A DNA stretch of 64,000 bases. It comes from a virus. Below are positions 1-8,396 of this stretch, in pieces (positions within the stretch are counted from its first letter, which is position 1; each line of letters begins with the position of its first letter). The translations under genes and the position numbers were made by a program. Under the pieces are notes generated by a model. The model searched no databases. It saw nothing but the letters and a program-made list of their open reading frames with translations, and had not been told where the DNA came from. The DNA is taken from IMG/VR virus record IMGVR_UViG_3300014913_000009, positions 1-64,000 of that record; one strand, written 5' to 3'.

Positions 1-61
1 AATTTTCTTCAATAAACCATAAGTATTCATTAAGTTCTCTTTAAATATTTTTAAGTAATCC

Positions 62-96
62 AAAAAAATACTTCCCACTAATTGTGGGAAGTATTT
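62..96 (-). terminator. Terminator of the RNAP beta'/beta operon
   Basis: A 13-bp inverted repeat (66-78 pairs with 84-96, loop TAATT) is followed on the minus strand by a run of seven U. It lies just past the stop codon of the beta-like gene and closes the leftmost minus-strand operon. Confidence 0.85.
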
Positions 97-104
97 ATAT
101 TTCT

Positions 105-1847
105 TTAGCTTCTTAATGCAACAAGTAAATTTCTAACATATTCTGATGGTTTGTCATCTTTGTTAGCAATTAAATGCTTATGAAGCAATTCATCACTCCA
201 TCCTTTTGCCGTTGTAATTAAAGCCATTTCACTTGGACTTATTTTCGTTCCGGATAACTTTCCTTTGTTGGTTGGATTTCCGGTATTGTCAAAATGACAA
301 TGTTCTGTATTGCATTTTATCGCTTTACTGGAATATTTATCAAGTACCATCCAATATAATGGAGCGACATATAGATCAGTTGCCTTTCCGTTCCAATCAA
401 CTTCTTTTGTTTTTCCATAACCTTCGTTATAGAGGTTGTGAAAATGAGAAGTTGGTTCAAAATGATCATAATGCATATGAAAATCTTGAATATCTTCTGC
501 TTTTTCATTTGCCATCATTTCGACAAGCATACCTAAATTTCGTCGTTTTAAAACGGCTAATGGTGATGTCGCACAATGAACATTTTTTGGAAATTGGTCA
601 TCAGGAAGAACAAATACAACACCTTTGCCACCAGCACGATTAGTGATTTTATCGCCGGTCTCCAAGGTATGAATTGTTTCGTATAATAAATAAACGCGAT
701 TATATTTCTTGCCTTGAAATAAATATGTAGTTATTTTCAAGTCTCTAATAACACCTTTGTCTATTTTACATATATATTTAGATGAATGACATCCAAGTCG
801 TTTGATCTTTTCATGTTTGGCTAAAACTTTGCCCTTTTCGACAATGTCTCCTATTTTGACCATCATCTTAAAATTGGAAATAGATTTTGGAACGAGAAAC
901 GTTTGTTCGTTTAGTTGTTTGACCGTAAGCATTTCGGAAGCGGTTTTGCTAATTGCAATTTGCTCCTTGTACGTAAGAAAGGGACATAGAATAGTCTTTA
1001 AATGCTTGCCACTTAATGTGCCTGTTATTTGAAATTCATCTCGCCTTCTTTTATGATCGTATTCCGGATGATGGCACCATGGATCTTCGCCATCAACTAC
1101 TTCAACAACACCATTTATGTTAGAGGCGGTCATCCGTCGTCTACTATATTCGGGAAACAATAAATTCTCATGTAATATTTGCGAATATTGTTTACCTCTT
1201 TTTATAAACATTCCATTATTGTCAATTTCCACATCTTTGCATTGATACATAGAAATGCCGACATTTTTACCTTGACTTTGAGTCATATAATCAAGTATGT
1301 TGCTGGCATCAAATATCGGCATTTGACTATTCCGCCCAATATTAGGAGTGTCTATAAATATCTTATTTGGATATAATTTATCAACTGGTGTGACATATTG
1401 TATACTTTTGTGAGTTTTAATGATACGCATTAATTCATATTGAACTCGATCCGGTTCAATCAAATATCCAAACAAATAATGATCTTCTAATGTACGATTA
1501 ATACTATCTCTTATACAACATGCAAGAATATCACATTCATCTATCATATAATAATCTGCAATTGATTTATCCCATGGATTATACAAAGGAGTTGGTTTTG
1601 CAATATTACATATTCTCAATTTTCCGTTTTCCATATGCAAAATATGATTTTCGTCTGGAATCGGCAATGTAAATATAATAGAATAATTGACTTGTTTGTC
1701 ATTTTCTAAATTCATTGTAAATTGAGCATTAGTATCTGAAATTCTAATTTCCGGATTACACATGTAGAACTGTCTGACCGGCGATAACAGTACTTGGAGT
1801 TTTCTTAGTATCTTTTTGACGTTGTCTACTAATAAAGTTTTGTCCAT
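105..1847 (-). CDS. RNA polymerase beta-subunit-like protein (DPBB/C-terminal part)
   Basis: 580 residues. It resembles the catalytic C-terminal half of multisubunit RNA polymerase beta. GDKITNRAGGKGVV at 398-411 aligns with the bacterial GDKMAGRHGNKGV signature, so both catalytic-centre lysines (K400, K408) are present. Upstream are RRRMTASN (~237-244, like R.LMG.N of beta), YKEQIAIS (like FEDAILIS) and VKIGDIVEKGKVLA (~330-343). Near the C-terminus ISPSEMALITTAKG matches the RFGEMEVWAL..YGA clamp region. The N-terminal lobes of a cellular beta are missing, so this is a split or minimal subunit as in phages with multisubunit RNAPs. It is transcribed after the beta'-like gene; its ATG lies 92 bp inside that gene, preceded by a weak GAAAGAA. 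It probably works with that protein in phage-promoter transcription. Whether it is virion-packaged is unknown. Confidence 0.85.
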   Translation of the reverse strand: MDKTLLVDNVKKILRKLQVLLSPVRQFYMCNPEIRISDTNAQFTMNLENDKQVNYSIIFTLPIPDENHILHMENGKLRICNIAKPTPLYNPWDKSIADYYMIDECDILACCIRDSINRTLEDHYLFGYLIEPDRVQYELMRIIKTHKSIQYVTPVDKLYPNKIFIDTPNIGRNSQMPIFDASNILDYMTQSQGKNVGISMYQCKDVEIDNNGMFIKRGKQYSQILHENLLFPEYSRRRMTASNINGVVEVVDGEDPWCHHPEYDHKRRRDEFQITGTLSGKHLKTILCPFLTYKEQIAISKTASEMLTVKQLNEQTFLVPKSISNFKMMVKIGDIVEKGKVLAKHEKIKRLGCHSSKYICKIDKGVIRDLKITTYLFQGKKYNRVYLLYETIHTLETGDKITNRAGGKGVVFVLPDDQFPKNVHCATSPLAVLKRRNLGMLVEMMANEKAEDIQDFHMHYDHFEPTSHFHNLYNEGYGKTKEVDWNGKATDLYVAPLYWMVLDKYSSKAIKCNTEHCHFDNTGNPTNKGKLSGTKISPSEMALITTAKGWSDELLHKHLIANKDDKPSEYVRNLLVALRS

Positions 1848-3297
1848 TTTTTATTCTTTCAGTAAGTGTGTTTAAAAGTGAATTAAATCCATTGTCTTCA
1901 ATCAATGCATTTAATGTATTAATTCTTTCTTCAAATCCTATTAACCCAGTATTTGAGACTGATGCATCATTAGAAAGAAAATGTAATGGACATCTATTTG
2001 TGATTATCTCACGAATAGTAATTTCATTACGTTCTATTTCTGTCATAAAATCAAAGAAGGGTTTGGATAAATTCTCATCAAGTATGCTTGATAGCAATGG
2101 CATTGTTGTTCTAACTGATAATTTGCTTTCGAGAAGATCAATAATAATTCCGAATCTTTTAGCCAATCCGTGCTTAGAATCAAACAATTCTTGCGATGCT
2201 CTTTCAATGATATGTGCAAATGATTTCATCAATGTAACATTTTGATCTGCGATCAACCATAGCATTTTGGCAAAATTGCCAATCATACCAATCCACAATT
2301 TACCAATAATTATGCCCGATGCTATTTCTAAATCACTTTCTCTTAGATCTTTAAGGTTACCATTAATCCATTTGTTTATATCATCTTTTTTGAGAGATTC
2401 GCAACAATCAAGAATATAATAAGTATCAGAATCTTCATTGAGAATATCTTCAGCGCATAATGAAAAATTATGTACTTCCATTATTCCTTCAATTTCTTCT
2501 TGATAATTATTAATATCTACCGGACCAAGACTTTCCCCAAGTTTCATCTCATGATCCCATTCGAGAGAAGTCCAATCTTCTTGAAGATTCATGCCTGGCA
2601 ATCCCATTAATCCAAATGCCCAATCTCCATCAAAATCGGCATTCATACCTTTCGTATAAGGTGGCGCCATACCAATTGTTGGCTTATCCCATTTTCGAAT
2701 GGTAAGTTTGCGAAAACTTTGATCGTGCAATACTGGCTGCCGAAAAACAATTGCCCATGCAAATTCTGTTGTTTCGCCACAATGTTTATAGAAATATTTT
2801 GCCATTTTTTTGTATATAGGTATTGGTAATGCGATTTCATCATATTCAATCCATGGACAATGACATATAACTCCTCGAAACGAACCTTCGGCACGATGAT
2901 TATATATATTGGTATTTAGCCGTCCTTTCTTGCCGGCAAGATCTAATGTAATGGCATTCCAATACAATCTTACATTAATCGACACTTGCTCATCATAAAA
3001 GTCAGGATCTTCTATATGATAGTCCTCCCATTCTCGAACCATATGAATAAGACGATCAAAATGAAATTGGATATTTGACAATACATATTTGTCATTTATG
3101 ATTTCTGGTTGTTGAGGGGGGATAAGAACATAATCTACTATTTTCCCGCTTGCATTTTCTATTTTGATTGGCAATTTAAATATGCCGCCATTTTTAATGC
3201 ATTCGTCAGTAAGAATATGATTTTCTATAGTCAAAACATCAATAGGATCTACCATCCTCTGGATATATTTCCCTATTGGTCTTAGTATTTTCTTCAT
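1756..3297 (-). CDS. RNA polymerase beta'-subunit-like protein (catalytic N-terminal part)
   Basis: 513 residues from the ATG at 3297, chosen over an upstream in-frame ATG because AAAGGAG lies 5 bp before it. It carries the universal catalytic loop NADFDGD (D221, D223, D225), which binds the active-site Mg2+. Ahead of it is RQPVLH (186-191), the counterpart of RAPTLH in bacterial beta', and a KGR...SFRGVI stretch like the KRVDYSGRSVI region. About 290 residues follow the metal loop. The bridge helix, trigger loop and downstream part of beta' are not obvious, so the rest may be encoded elsewhere. It overlaps the gene before it by 59 bp and the beta-like gene after it by 92 bp, suggesting translational coupling of the two subunits. 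Confidence 0.88.
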   Translation of the reverse strand: MKKILRPIGKYIQRMVDPIDVLTIENHILTDECIKNGGIFKLPIKIENASGKIVDYVLIPPQQPEIINDKYVLSNIQFHFDRLIHMVREWEDYHIEDPDFYDEQVSINVRLYWNAITLDLAGKKGRLNTNIYNHRAEGSFRGVICHCPWIEYDEIALPIPIYKKMAKYFYKHCGETTEFAWAIVFRQPVLHDQSFRKLTIRKWDKPTIGMAPPYTKGMNADFDGDWAFGLMGLPGMNLQEDWTSLEWDHEMKLGESLGPVDINNYQEEIEGIMEVHNFSLCAEDILNEDSDTYYILDCCESLKKDDINKWINGNLKDLRESDLEIASGIIIGKLWIGMIGNFAKMLWLIADQNVTLMKSFAHIIERASQELFDSKHGLAKRFGIIIDLLESKLSVRTTMPLLSSILDENLSKPFFDFMTEIERNEITIREIITNRCPLHFLSNDASVSNTGLIGFEERINTLNALIEDNGFNSLLNTLTERIKNGQNFISRQRQKDTKKTPSTVIAGQTVLHV

Positions 3298-3781
3298 CTT
3301 CGCTCCTTTGCTTAAAGTCAAGTGCCATACGCAGTTTTTGCTCTCCTGTTTGCCCTGCGCTATACTTCATAGACAATCTTACGCTATGATTGTCTTTACC
3401 AATACTTTCATAGTTCCATAATCCAAGATGTCGAATATCCATATTATTAAAATAGTCTGGAGGTGATATTATTCCAGGAATATTCATATTAAATGAAACC
3501 GAACCATCAGATTTTCGCCTACTCGGAACACCATGTATAAATACTTCTCCCGGAGTAGATTTCGTAAGATGTTGTCTTTTTATTTGCAATTTTGCAATTT
3601 CGGCATCTATTTGCTTAATTTCATCTGTTGGTTCTTGTGGTTTATATACTGGAAAAGACTTCATTGATCTCAGTACATGATTCGCGACTTCCTGTATATA
3701 ATCGCAAGTGTCAGGTCTTGGTTGCAACCAAAGTCTTTCTGATTGCATTTCGTCCATTATTTTGAATGCTATATTTGACAT
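3239..3781 (-). CDS. Protein of unknown function upstream of the RNAP pair
   Basis: 180 residues, hydrophilic, no family recognised. A short charged helical stretch (about 53-75, DEIKQIDAEIAKLQIKRQHL) suggests a small coiled coil. The C-terminal end overlaps the beta' start by 59 bp in another frame, so its expression is tied to the polymerase genes and it may be an accessory factor. That last point is inference from position only. The ATG at 3781 follows GAGAAAGGACATT, a reasonable ribosome binding site. Confidence 0.7.
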   Translation of the reverse strand: MSNIAFKIMDEMQSERLWLQPRPDTCDYIQEVANHVLRSMKSFPVYKPQEPTDEIKQIDAEIAKLQIKRQHLTKSTPGEVFIHGVPSRRKSDGSVSFNMNIPGIISPPDYFNNMDIRHLGLWNYESIGKDNHSVRLSMKYSAGQTGEQKLRMALDFKQRSEDEENTKTNREIYPEDGRSY

Positions 3782-3793
3782 AATGTCCTTTCT

Positions 3794-4033
3794 CTATTTT
3801 GCTTCAATATATTTAATATATTGAATAAGTTTCATAATTGTATTTTCTGGATTTGCTTTACGATCAAACAAAAAATCTAAGTTTTCTTTAGTCATCAATT
3901 TTTCAATAGTATGATGTGTTTCTATAATAGAATTTTCTAAATCTATCATATCTGTTGTTACTTTTTTTAACTTTTGTAAAATTTCAAATCTTGTTTTGTC
4001 AAGAAAATCATCATTGAAATCGTCATTATTCAT
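3794..4033 (-). CDS. Small coiled-coil protein of unknown function
   Basis: 79 residues, largely alpha-helical by composition, with heptad-like L/I spacing through the middle (KTRFEILQKLKKVTTDMIDL). It is very acidic at the N-terminus (MNNDDFNDDF). AAAGGATAGAGA precedes the ATG. It sits in the same operon as the zinc-ribbon/HTH protein and the RNAP genes. No family recognised. Confidence 0.65.
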   Translation of the reverse strand: MNNDDFNDDFLDKTRFEILQKLKKVTTDMIDLENSIIETHHTIEKLMTKENLDFLFDRKANPENTIMKLIQYIKYIEAK

Positions 4034-4047
4034 TCTCTATCCTTTCT

Positions 4048-4731
4048 TTATTTTGATAATTGTATTAAAAGTTCTTTTATAGCACTATTAACAATTTCAA
4101 TAACTTCATTTTTTGTAACATATTTATTGTTGAAATTATCAATCAAATTAACAATATCGAAATTAATATCAGAATTAACATTTGTTTGAATCTTTGATGG
4201 GTTACGTTTTTTGATCGAAAGTTTATTTTTTACTTTTGGTAAATAGGGAGTTTTTTTAACTATTGTATTAAAGAATGATAAGTCTTCTTCTTTCATATTC
4301 TGAATTATTTCTTTTGTAGATTTCAAAATTTCTTTTTTATTGTTTTCCCATATTTGCTTTAATGTTTTTCGATTAAAGGAATCGGGTGCTATTCGAAATA
4401 ATTGATATGCATTTATTGTATGATCAATATCTTGTCTTCCTTGCACTATTTTATAAGGAGCAAACATTCTCCCAATCATAAAAGATGAGATATTAAGCCT
4501 TTTGGCTATATCTTTATAAGCCATGTTTGTTGATGTAAGTTTTACCACACGATGATATACTAATCCATCTATTGTATATCGTCTTTTTTCCATATTCCAT
4601 TCAGATGTTAAGCAGTTAGGACATCGGACGAGTCCTTCTTTTTTGTCCCATTGATGTTCGCATTTCATACATGTGAGCATTTTGTAGTCTATCATATTCG
4701 GAAATGTTATTTCTTTTTGAGATGAAGTCAT
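4048..4731 (-). CDS. Zinc-ribbon plus helix-turn-helix protein, putative transcription factor
   Basis: 227 residues. N-terminal zinc ribbon with two CxxC knuckles: CMKC (21-24) and CPNC (37-40). It is followed by a helix-turn-helix-like segment (about 68-90, AYKDIAKRLNISSFMIGRMF, with the I.kRL.iS...ig pattern of resolvase/sigma-like HTHs). The C-terminal third is rich in K/N and helical. The combination suggests a nucleic-acid-binding regulator. Being in the RNAP operon it could recruit or tune the phage polymerase; that is inference. Its stop and the next start are adjacent (4731/4732). Confidence 0.7.
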   Translation of the reverse strand: MTSSQKEITFPNMIDYKMLTCMKCEHQWDKKEGLVRCPNCLTSEWNMEKRRYTIDGLVYHRVVKLTSTNMAYKDIAKRLNISSFMIGRMFAPYKIVQGRQDIDHTINAYQLFRIAPDSFNRKTLKQIWENNKKEILKSTKEIIQNMKEEDLSFFNTIVKKTPYLPKVKNKLSIKKRNPSKIQTNVNSDINFDIVNLIDNFNNKYVTKNEVIEIVNSAIKELLIQLSK

Positions 4732-5292
4732 TTAGTTTTTCCTTTCAAGAGATTTATTTTCTATAATTTCAATGCGAGATAATACAGATTCAACATCTTG
4801 GACAAGGCTATTAAGTATTGAATATTCAGAATTTTGCGATGAGATTCTATTTGCAACTGCAAGATAATTAGAATATTTCATATTAAATTTTGCCAATTCG
4901 TTTTTTGCTTTTTTTATCAAGTCTTTTCGAATCTTTGTATCTTTGATCGCAATGTCTCCACGTTCCCACATTCTATTAGAATTTGGGATTGATTCAAATG
5001 CACGTATAAATCTATATTTATTATCTGAGCCTTTCATACAAATACGAAGCATGCGAGTAATTTGACGTAATTCATTTTTTCGATTTAGAATACCACCGGA
5101 TCTATCATCCCATGTTAACGAATTATGTAATATATGATTTTTATTTTTTGCTTTTTCTAAAAGCAATTCGATTGTCTTTGATTTTCCAGATACTTTGCTT
5201 ATTGCTTCTCCGACTGCCTGAGCATCAAGTGAAGTCGGGAACATATTTGCCCACGAGAATCTGATAGTCTTTTTTTGTTTTGATGCAATCAT
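4732..5292 (-). CDS. Protein of unknown function
   Basis: 186 residues counted from the ATG at 5292, preferred because AAAGGAA sits 8 bp upstream; a longer in-frame start at 5334 lies inside the preceding terminator hairpin. Basic and helical. The C-terminus has a heptad-like stretch (SILNSLVQDVESVLSRIEII) that may be a coiled coil. No catalytic motif or family recognised. Confidence 0.7.
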   Translation of the reverse strand: MIASKQKKTIRFSWANMFPTSLDAQAVGEAISKVSGKSKTIELLLEKAKNKNHILHNSLTWDDRSGGILNRKNELRQITRMLRICMKGSDNKYRFIRAFESIPNSNRMWERGDIAIKDTKIRKDLIKKAKNELAKFNMKYSNYLAVANRISSQNSEYSILNSLVQDVESVLSRIEIIENKSLERKN

Positions 5293-5319
5293 TTTGAATT
5301 CCTTTCTTAGAATATAGAT

Positions 5320-5351
5320 ATTCAGTCCCCTCAATAAAGAGGGGACTGAAT
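5320..5351 (-). terminator. Hairpin terminator between operons
   Basis: A perfect 13-bp inverted repeat (5320-5332 with 5339-5351, loop AATAAA), G/C-rich in the middle. It sits 9 bp past the stop of the 5360 gene. The minus-strand tail is not strongly U-rich, so termination may be partial. Confidence 0.7.
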
Positions 5352-5359
5352 AAGGATGA

Positions 5360-6337
5360 CTATGCGCGTATAATACGTGCTGTATGATCTCGAATGTTTT
5401 CGACTTCTTCTATCAATTCTTGTGCATCTTCAGGCAGATTATCAGCCATTGTGCTATCAAGAATTCGACTTGCAATGACTGCTCTGAATGTATAGGGGTG
5501 AACATTTACACTATACGTTTGTAAATTCCCTCGTAAATTTTGCATTCGGGCCTTCATCGGTTTGCCGGTTTTGTTGGATTCTATCTCAACAATATTCCGG
5601 ATATCGTTATGCCATTGAGGTAAAACATCAAGATACAAATGAACACCTGGTTGCATTGTATTGCGACTGAAATAGTCGCTATAAAATGCTTCTAACCGGA
5701 TTTCTGTTCCTTCTCCAGTTGTTGCCGCATAATGAATTAAGTCATTTGGACGGAAATTCATTTTCTCCAGTTGTTGGTTGAACGCGTTATTACGCCGATT
5801 ATTACGCCGATTGTTACGCCTTGCTTGATTCCGTTGATTTCGTTTATCCGATCCACCTTTGCCAACAAGTTCTAATACTGCTAATTCTACATAAGTATGA
5901 ATTTGCAATGAAGTCCCTTCTGGAACTTTCACTTTCTTTGAACTTGTAACATTAATGAATTGAGAAACTACTTCTGCTCCTGCAATTTGATCGCCATTGG
6001 CGATAAATTGCCCCTGAATACGAGCGGGGAGCCAAACTGAATCTTCACCAAGATTTCCAACAATAGATATAATATCGCCTTTTTTATACTCTTTATCGAG
6101 TATGGCTGGATGATATGTTGGAAAATTTGTTTTTGGCTGTGGATTATCAGTTAAAAGACTTCCTACAATTACATCTCCTTGTTTGTGGCATCCTTGGACT
6201 TTAGCAAGTCCTGCGAATTGACACTTTAGAGATATTCCATCTTCTTCCGGAAGAACTACTGCGATTTCTTCTTCTTGGATAATTTCATCAGTTACTTCTA
6301 CTGCTTCGGCCAATACTGGCTTTTTGTTTTTACTCAT
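5360..6337 (-). CDS. Protein of unknown function with Arg/Asn-rich linker
   Basis: 325 residues from the ATG at 6337 (MSKNKKP); the frame is open to 6397 but the upstream ATGs have no ribosome binding site. It has an acidic N-terminus, then a beta-rich region with GD(I/V)I repeats that could be small barrels (GDVIVGSLL, KGDIISIVG). A low-complexity linker built from RNN repeats (~170-187) corresponds to a repeated TTACGCCGA-type DNA unit at 5787-5822. A second domain follows. The basic linker suggests RNA or DNA binding. It is not recognised as any named family. A zinc-finger gene at 24389 starts with the same MSKNKKP residues, which may be chance. Confidence 0.75.
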   Translation of the reverse strand: MSKNKKPVLAEAVEVTDEIIQEEEIAVVLPEEDGISLKCQFAGLAKVQGCHKQGDVIVGSLLTDNPQPKTNFPTYHPAILDKEYKKGDIISIVGNLGEDSVWLPARIQGQFIANGDQIAGAEVVSQFINVTSSKKVKVPEGTSLQIHTYVELAVLELVGKGGSDKRNQRNQARRNNRRNNRRNNAFNQQLEKMNFRPNDLIHYAATTGEGTEIRLEAFYSDYFSRNTMQPGVHLYLDVLPQWHNDIRNIVEIESNKTGKPMKARMQNLRGNLQTYSVNVHPYTFRAVIASRILDSTMADNLPEDAQELIEEVENIRDHTARIIRA

Positions 6338-6651
6338 AATTTTATTCTTTCGATTAGAATTTTTTTTCATATTAGTTAGCATGCCAATCATGTACATGCC
6401 TGCTTGTTTGTTGGCCTATTTACAATTAGCCTTTTGTTACCAAGGGTCGCATTGGTAGCATCCATTATTTAAACAATATTATTACTCCTTATTAAAATTA
6501 ATATTATAAAACCCACTATTTTATGCAAGCCATTAAAAGATGCTCTTTTTCGACTCTCGCTTATGTGTTTTGAATGGCGGAGCATTTGTCATATCATATG
6601 GGGGTCTCAATGTTTACGTCTTAATATCTATATATGGATAGTTATATCTCT
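6338..6651 (-). other. Leader/intergenic region without a gene
   Basis: About 310 bp between the 5360 gene and the terminator of the next operon. It is AT-rich, with no ORF that has a ribosome binding site. It holds one copy of the recurrent intergenic 9-mer (6512-6520) and is the probable promoter and 5' leader of the 5360 gene. Confidence 0.5.
6512..6520 (-). promoter_or_regulatory. Recurrent intergenic element AATAGTGGG (copy 1)
   Basis: CCCACTATT on the plus strand, AATAGTGGG on the transcribed strand, flanked by A/T. It is one of five intergenic copies in the same orientation, 175 bp upstream of the 5360 gene start. Candidate phage promoter element. Confidence 0.4.
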
Positions 6652-6692
6652 TCGGAAAAAAATATCCCACCAGTCTTATCGACTGATGGGAT
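6652..6692 (-). terminator. Rho-independent terminator
   Basis: A 12-bp stem (6664-6675 with 6681-6692, loop TTATC) with G-U pairs on the RNA, followed on the minus strand by UAUUUUUUU. It ends the 6701 gene. Confidence 0.85.
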
Positions 6693-6700
6693 TAGAATTC

Positions 6701-7216
6701 TTAAAGTTCAGGTAAGACGGGCTCTTTGACCTTAGTCTTTGCTTTCGCTTTCGACTTCGTCGAAGATTTTGTCTTCGATTTAGACTTTGTCTCCAATTCT
6801 TCATTATGCCACGATTTGAGCAGTTCTTCTGCTTCTGCAACCGTGATGTGATTAAAATCGGTTAAATCTTCTGTCCCATCAATGGTTTCATCCAGCAACC
6901 TTACTTTGATGCTGTATGTGATAGCATTTATGCTATCAAGCCAATCTGAGAAACGTTCGTCTTTCTTGGCACCACCAATGATGCCATTCATTCGACGAAT
7001 ATCCAGGGTTGACCCAACAATAAATGTCGGTCCGCCTTGACCTCGTCGTTTGGAGACATGAAATGCTCCAAATAGTACTTTCTCGCCAGATTTTCTGGCA
7101 TTGGCAATTTTATTATTTGCCAATGCGTAACACGCCATCAGCAATTCGAATGACGACTCGCCAACTGCCATAGTCAATTTTTCCTGTGACTCTAATACTC
7201 TGTCCATAATGTTCAT
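6701..7216 (-). CDS. Protein of unknown function with Lys/Ser-rich tail
   Basis: 171 residues. The first 130 look like a compact folded domain (MDRVLESQEKLTMAVGESS.., GGPTFIVGSTLDIRRMNG). The last 30 are a low-complexity K/S/T tail (KSKSKTKSSTKSKAKAKTK), likely disordered and nucleic-acid- or membrane-surface-binding. AAAGGACAAAATT precedes the ATG at 7216; a second ATG lies three codons later. No family recognised. Confidence 0.75.
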   Translation of the reverse strand: MNIMDRVLESQEKLTMAVGESSFELLMACYALANNKIANARKSGEKVLFGAFHVSKRRGQGGPTFIVGSTLDIRRMNGIIGGAKKDERFSDWLDSINAITYSIKVRLLDETIDGTEDLTDFNHITVAEAEELLKSWHNEELETKSKSKTKSSTKSKAKAKTKVKEPVLPEL

Positions 7217-7249
7217 AATTTTGTCCTTTCTTAAGACTTTTGAAACTTG

Positions 7250-7272
7250 AACAATCGAACTATTCGATTGTT
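7250..7272 (-). terminator. Hairpin overlapping a stop codon
   Basis: A perfect 10-bp stem (7250-7259 with 7263-7272, loop CTA). The loop contains the TAG stop of the 7260 gene. There is no clear U-tract, so it may be an RNA 3'-end stabiliser or a weak terminator. Confidence 0.5.
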
Positions 7273-7460
7273 TCTTCTACCATTGTCTGACTGTCAGCCA
7301 TTTTGGCTTTTCTTTCAGATACTTTCTCTTTTGCAAGTTCTACTGCTTTCTCAGCATACTTGCTGCCCTTTTCATAGGCCCACAAGCCACCTTCGATGAC
7401 TAATAGTCCTGCAAGACAACTGACACCGACTTCGATGCCTTTTTTAATGACTCTCAACAT
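7260..7460 (-). CDS. Small single-pass membrane protein
   Basis: 66 residues from the ATG at 7460, chosen because AAAGGAG lies 8 bp upstream. One hydrophobic segment (about 8-27, with a GLLVIEGGLW core) is followed by a charged amphipathic helix (YAEKAVELAKEKVSERKAK). The layout suggests an inner-membrane protein with a cytoplasmic helix. Function unknown. It belongs to a series of very small membrane proteins in this arm, as is typical of phage host-takeover genes. Confidence 0.7.
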   Translation of the reverse strand: MLRVIKKGIEVGVSCLAGLLVIEGGLWAYEKGSKYAEKAVELAKEKVSERKAKMADSQTMVEETIE

Positions 7461-7572
7461 AGCGATACTCCTTTCTTTTTGTAATAATAAGTAATAATAT
7501 ATTTCGTAAAGAGAATTATATAAGTTATCTAATAACAATCTTCAATAATCCTCAATACTCTCCCTATTAATC

Positions 7573-7800
7573 TCATACAATCAAGGCCACTACTAAGAAT
7601 AATATTGAGAAACTGCCAATTAGACTGTTTCTCGAAATATTTCTCTTAATACTACCGAAGTTAAGTTCGGCCTCAATGAGAGTCTCTTCGTCCAAGTCTC
7701 TCTTTTTACGCTTGTGGTCATAATACCATAAACCACAAGATGCCAGCATTATTTCAATAACGAATGCCACAATCATCCACACTAATATTTCTGCAACCAT
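7573..7800 (-). CDS. Small two-pass membrane protein
   Basis: 75 residues with two hydrophobic segments (about 2-26 and 60-75) separated by a charged loop (KRKKRDLDEETLIEAE). GGAAGATATT precedes the ATG, and a pseudoknot leader (7818-7852) lies directly upstream. No family recognised. Confidence 0.7.
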   Translation of the reverse strand: MVAEILVWMIVAFVIEIMLASCGLWYYDHKRKKRDLDEETLIEAELNFGSIKRNISRNSLIGSFSILFLVVALIV

Positions 7801-7817
7801 AATATCTTCCTTTTCTT

Positions 7818-7852
7818 CATCAATTTTAAATGCGGATTGATGATAACCGCAT
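7818..7852 (-). promoter_or_regulatory. H-type pseudoknot leader, copy A
   Basis: On the mRNA: stem 1 AUGCGG (7852-7847) pairs with CCGCAU (7835-7830). Loop UUAU. Stem 2 CAUCAAU (7842-7836) pairs with AUUGAUG (7824-7818). It is followed at once by AAGAAAAGGAAG and the ATG of the 7573 gene. Stem 2 carries an A-U pair where copies B and C have G-C, a compensatory change. The position suggests control of translation initiation. Confidence 0.65.
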
Positions 7853-7853
7853 A

Positions 7854-7893
7854 TAAAAAATTAACCCGAGTACAAATCGTACCCGGGTTAATT
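7854..7893 (-). terminator. Rho-independent terminator
   Basis: A stem of about 15 bp (7861-7873 with 7879-7893, one G-U on the RNA) is followed by UUUUUUAUA on the minus strand. It ends the 7900 gene. Confidence 0.85.
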
Positions 7894-7899
7894 GAATTA

Positions 7900-8334
7900 T
7901 TATCTATCGCAATTCTCGCAATAGATATACACTTCTCCTCCGGCAATTGCCGGTTCCGATGTATCTAAGTACATCGGACCATGACACTTCGGACATATCC
8001 CGGAAGTGTCGGGTGACCTTTCTAATTCGGGGATTTCGTTTCTTTTGATTGTTCGAAGATACCACCCATCTTCCAATTTTTCGTCTCTTTGAACATCATG
8101 ACCAAATTTTCCGATCCAGTTTACTATTGTGTCTTCCGGATTATTGACTTTTGGTATAATACACCAGAAATTGTCCTCCTCTTCGAGGAAACCTCTTTTT
8201 ACAAACTTCACGAGGGCTTTCCCCTCGCCACCGGGAAGGTATGCGACAACAGCGTACCTCTCCCGAACTGTTTCGCCTTTTCCTCGAAATCCTCCGATTT
8301 CGAAGAACGAAATAGCTTCCAAGAAATTATTCAT
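7900..8334 (-). CDS. Protein of unknown function with C-terminal zinc ribbon
   Basis: 144 residues. The C-terminal ~35 residues form a zinc ribbon (CPKC ... YCENC). The N-terminal ~100 residues are mixed alpha/beta (VRERYAVVAYLPGGEGKALV, FWCIIPKV) with no motif I recognise. It is the last gene of a small group that includes the Csx16-like and macro-domain genes, each separated by a ribozyme/pseudoknot cassette. A role against host defence is possible by association only. The ATG at 8334 follows AAAAGGGAATGTT. Confidence 0.7.
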   Translation of the reverse strand: MNNFLEAISFFEIGGFRGKGETVRERYAVVAYLPGGEGKALVKFVKRGFLEEEDNFWCIIPKVNNPEDTIVNWIGKFGHDVQRDEKLEDGWYLRTIKRNEIPELERSPDTSGICPKCHGPMYLDTSEPAIAGGEVYIYCENCDR

Positions 8335-8350
8335 AACATTCCCTTTTCTT

Positions 8351-8382
8351 CGTCAATTTTATTGCGGATTGACGATAACCGC
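8351..8382 (-). promoter_or_regulatory. H-type pseudoknot leader, copy B
   Basis: mRNA order: stem 1 GCGG (8382-8379), loop UUAU, stem 2 CGUCAAU (8374-8368), stem 1' CCGC (8367-8364), linker AAUAAA, stem 2' AUUGACG (8357-8351). AAGAAAAGGG and the ATG of the 7900 gene follow. It lies immediately 3' of the hammerhead at 8397-8462. Confidence 0.65.
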
Positions 8383-8396
8383 ATATTAATATTGGC

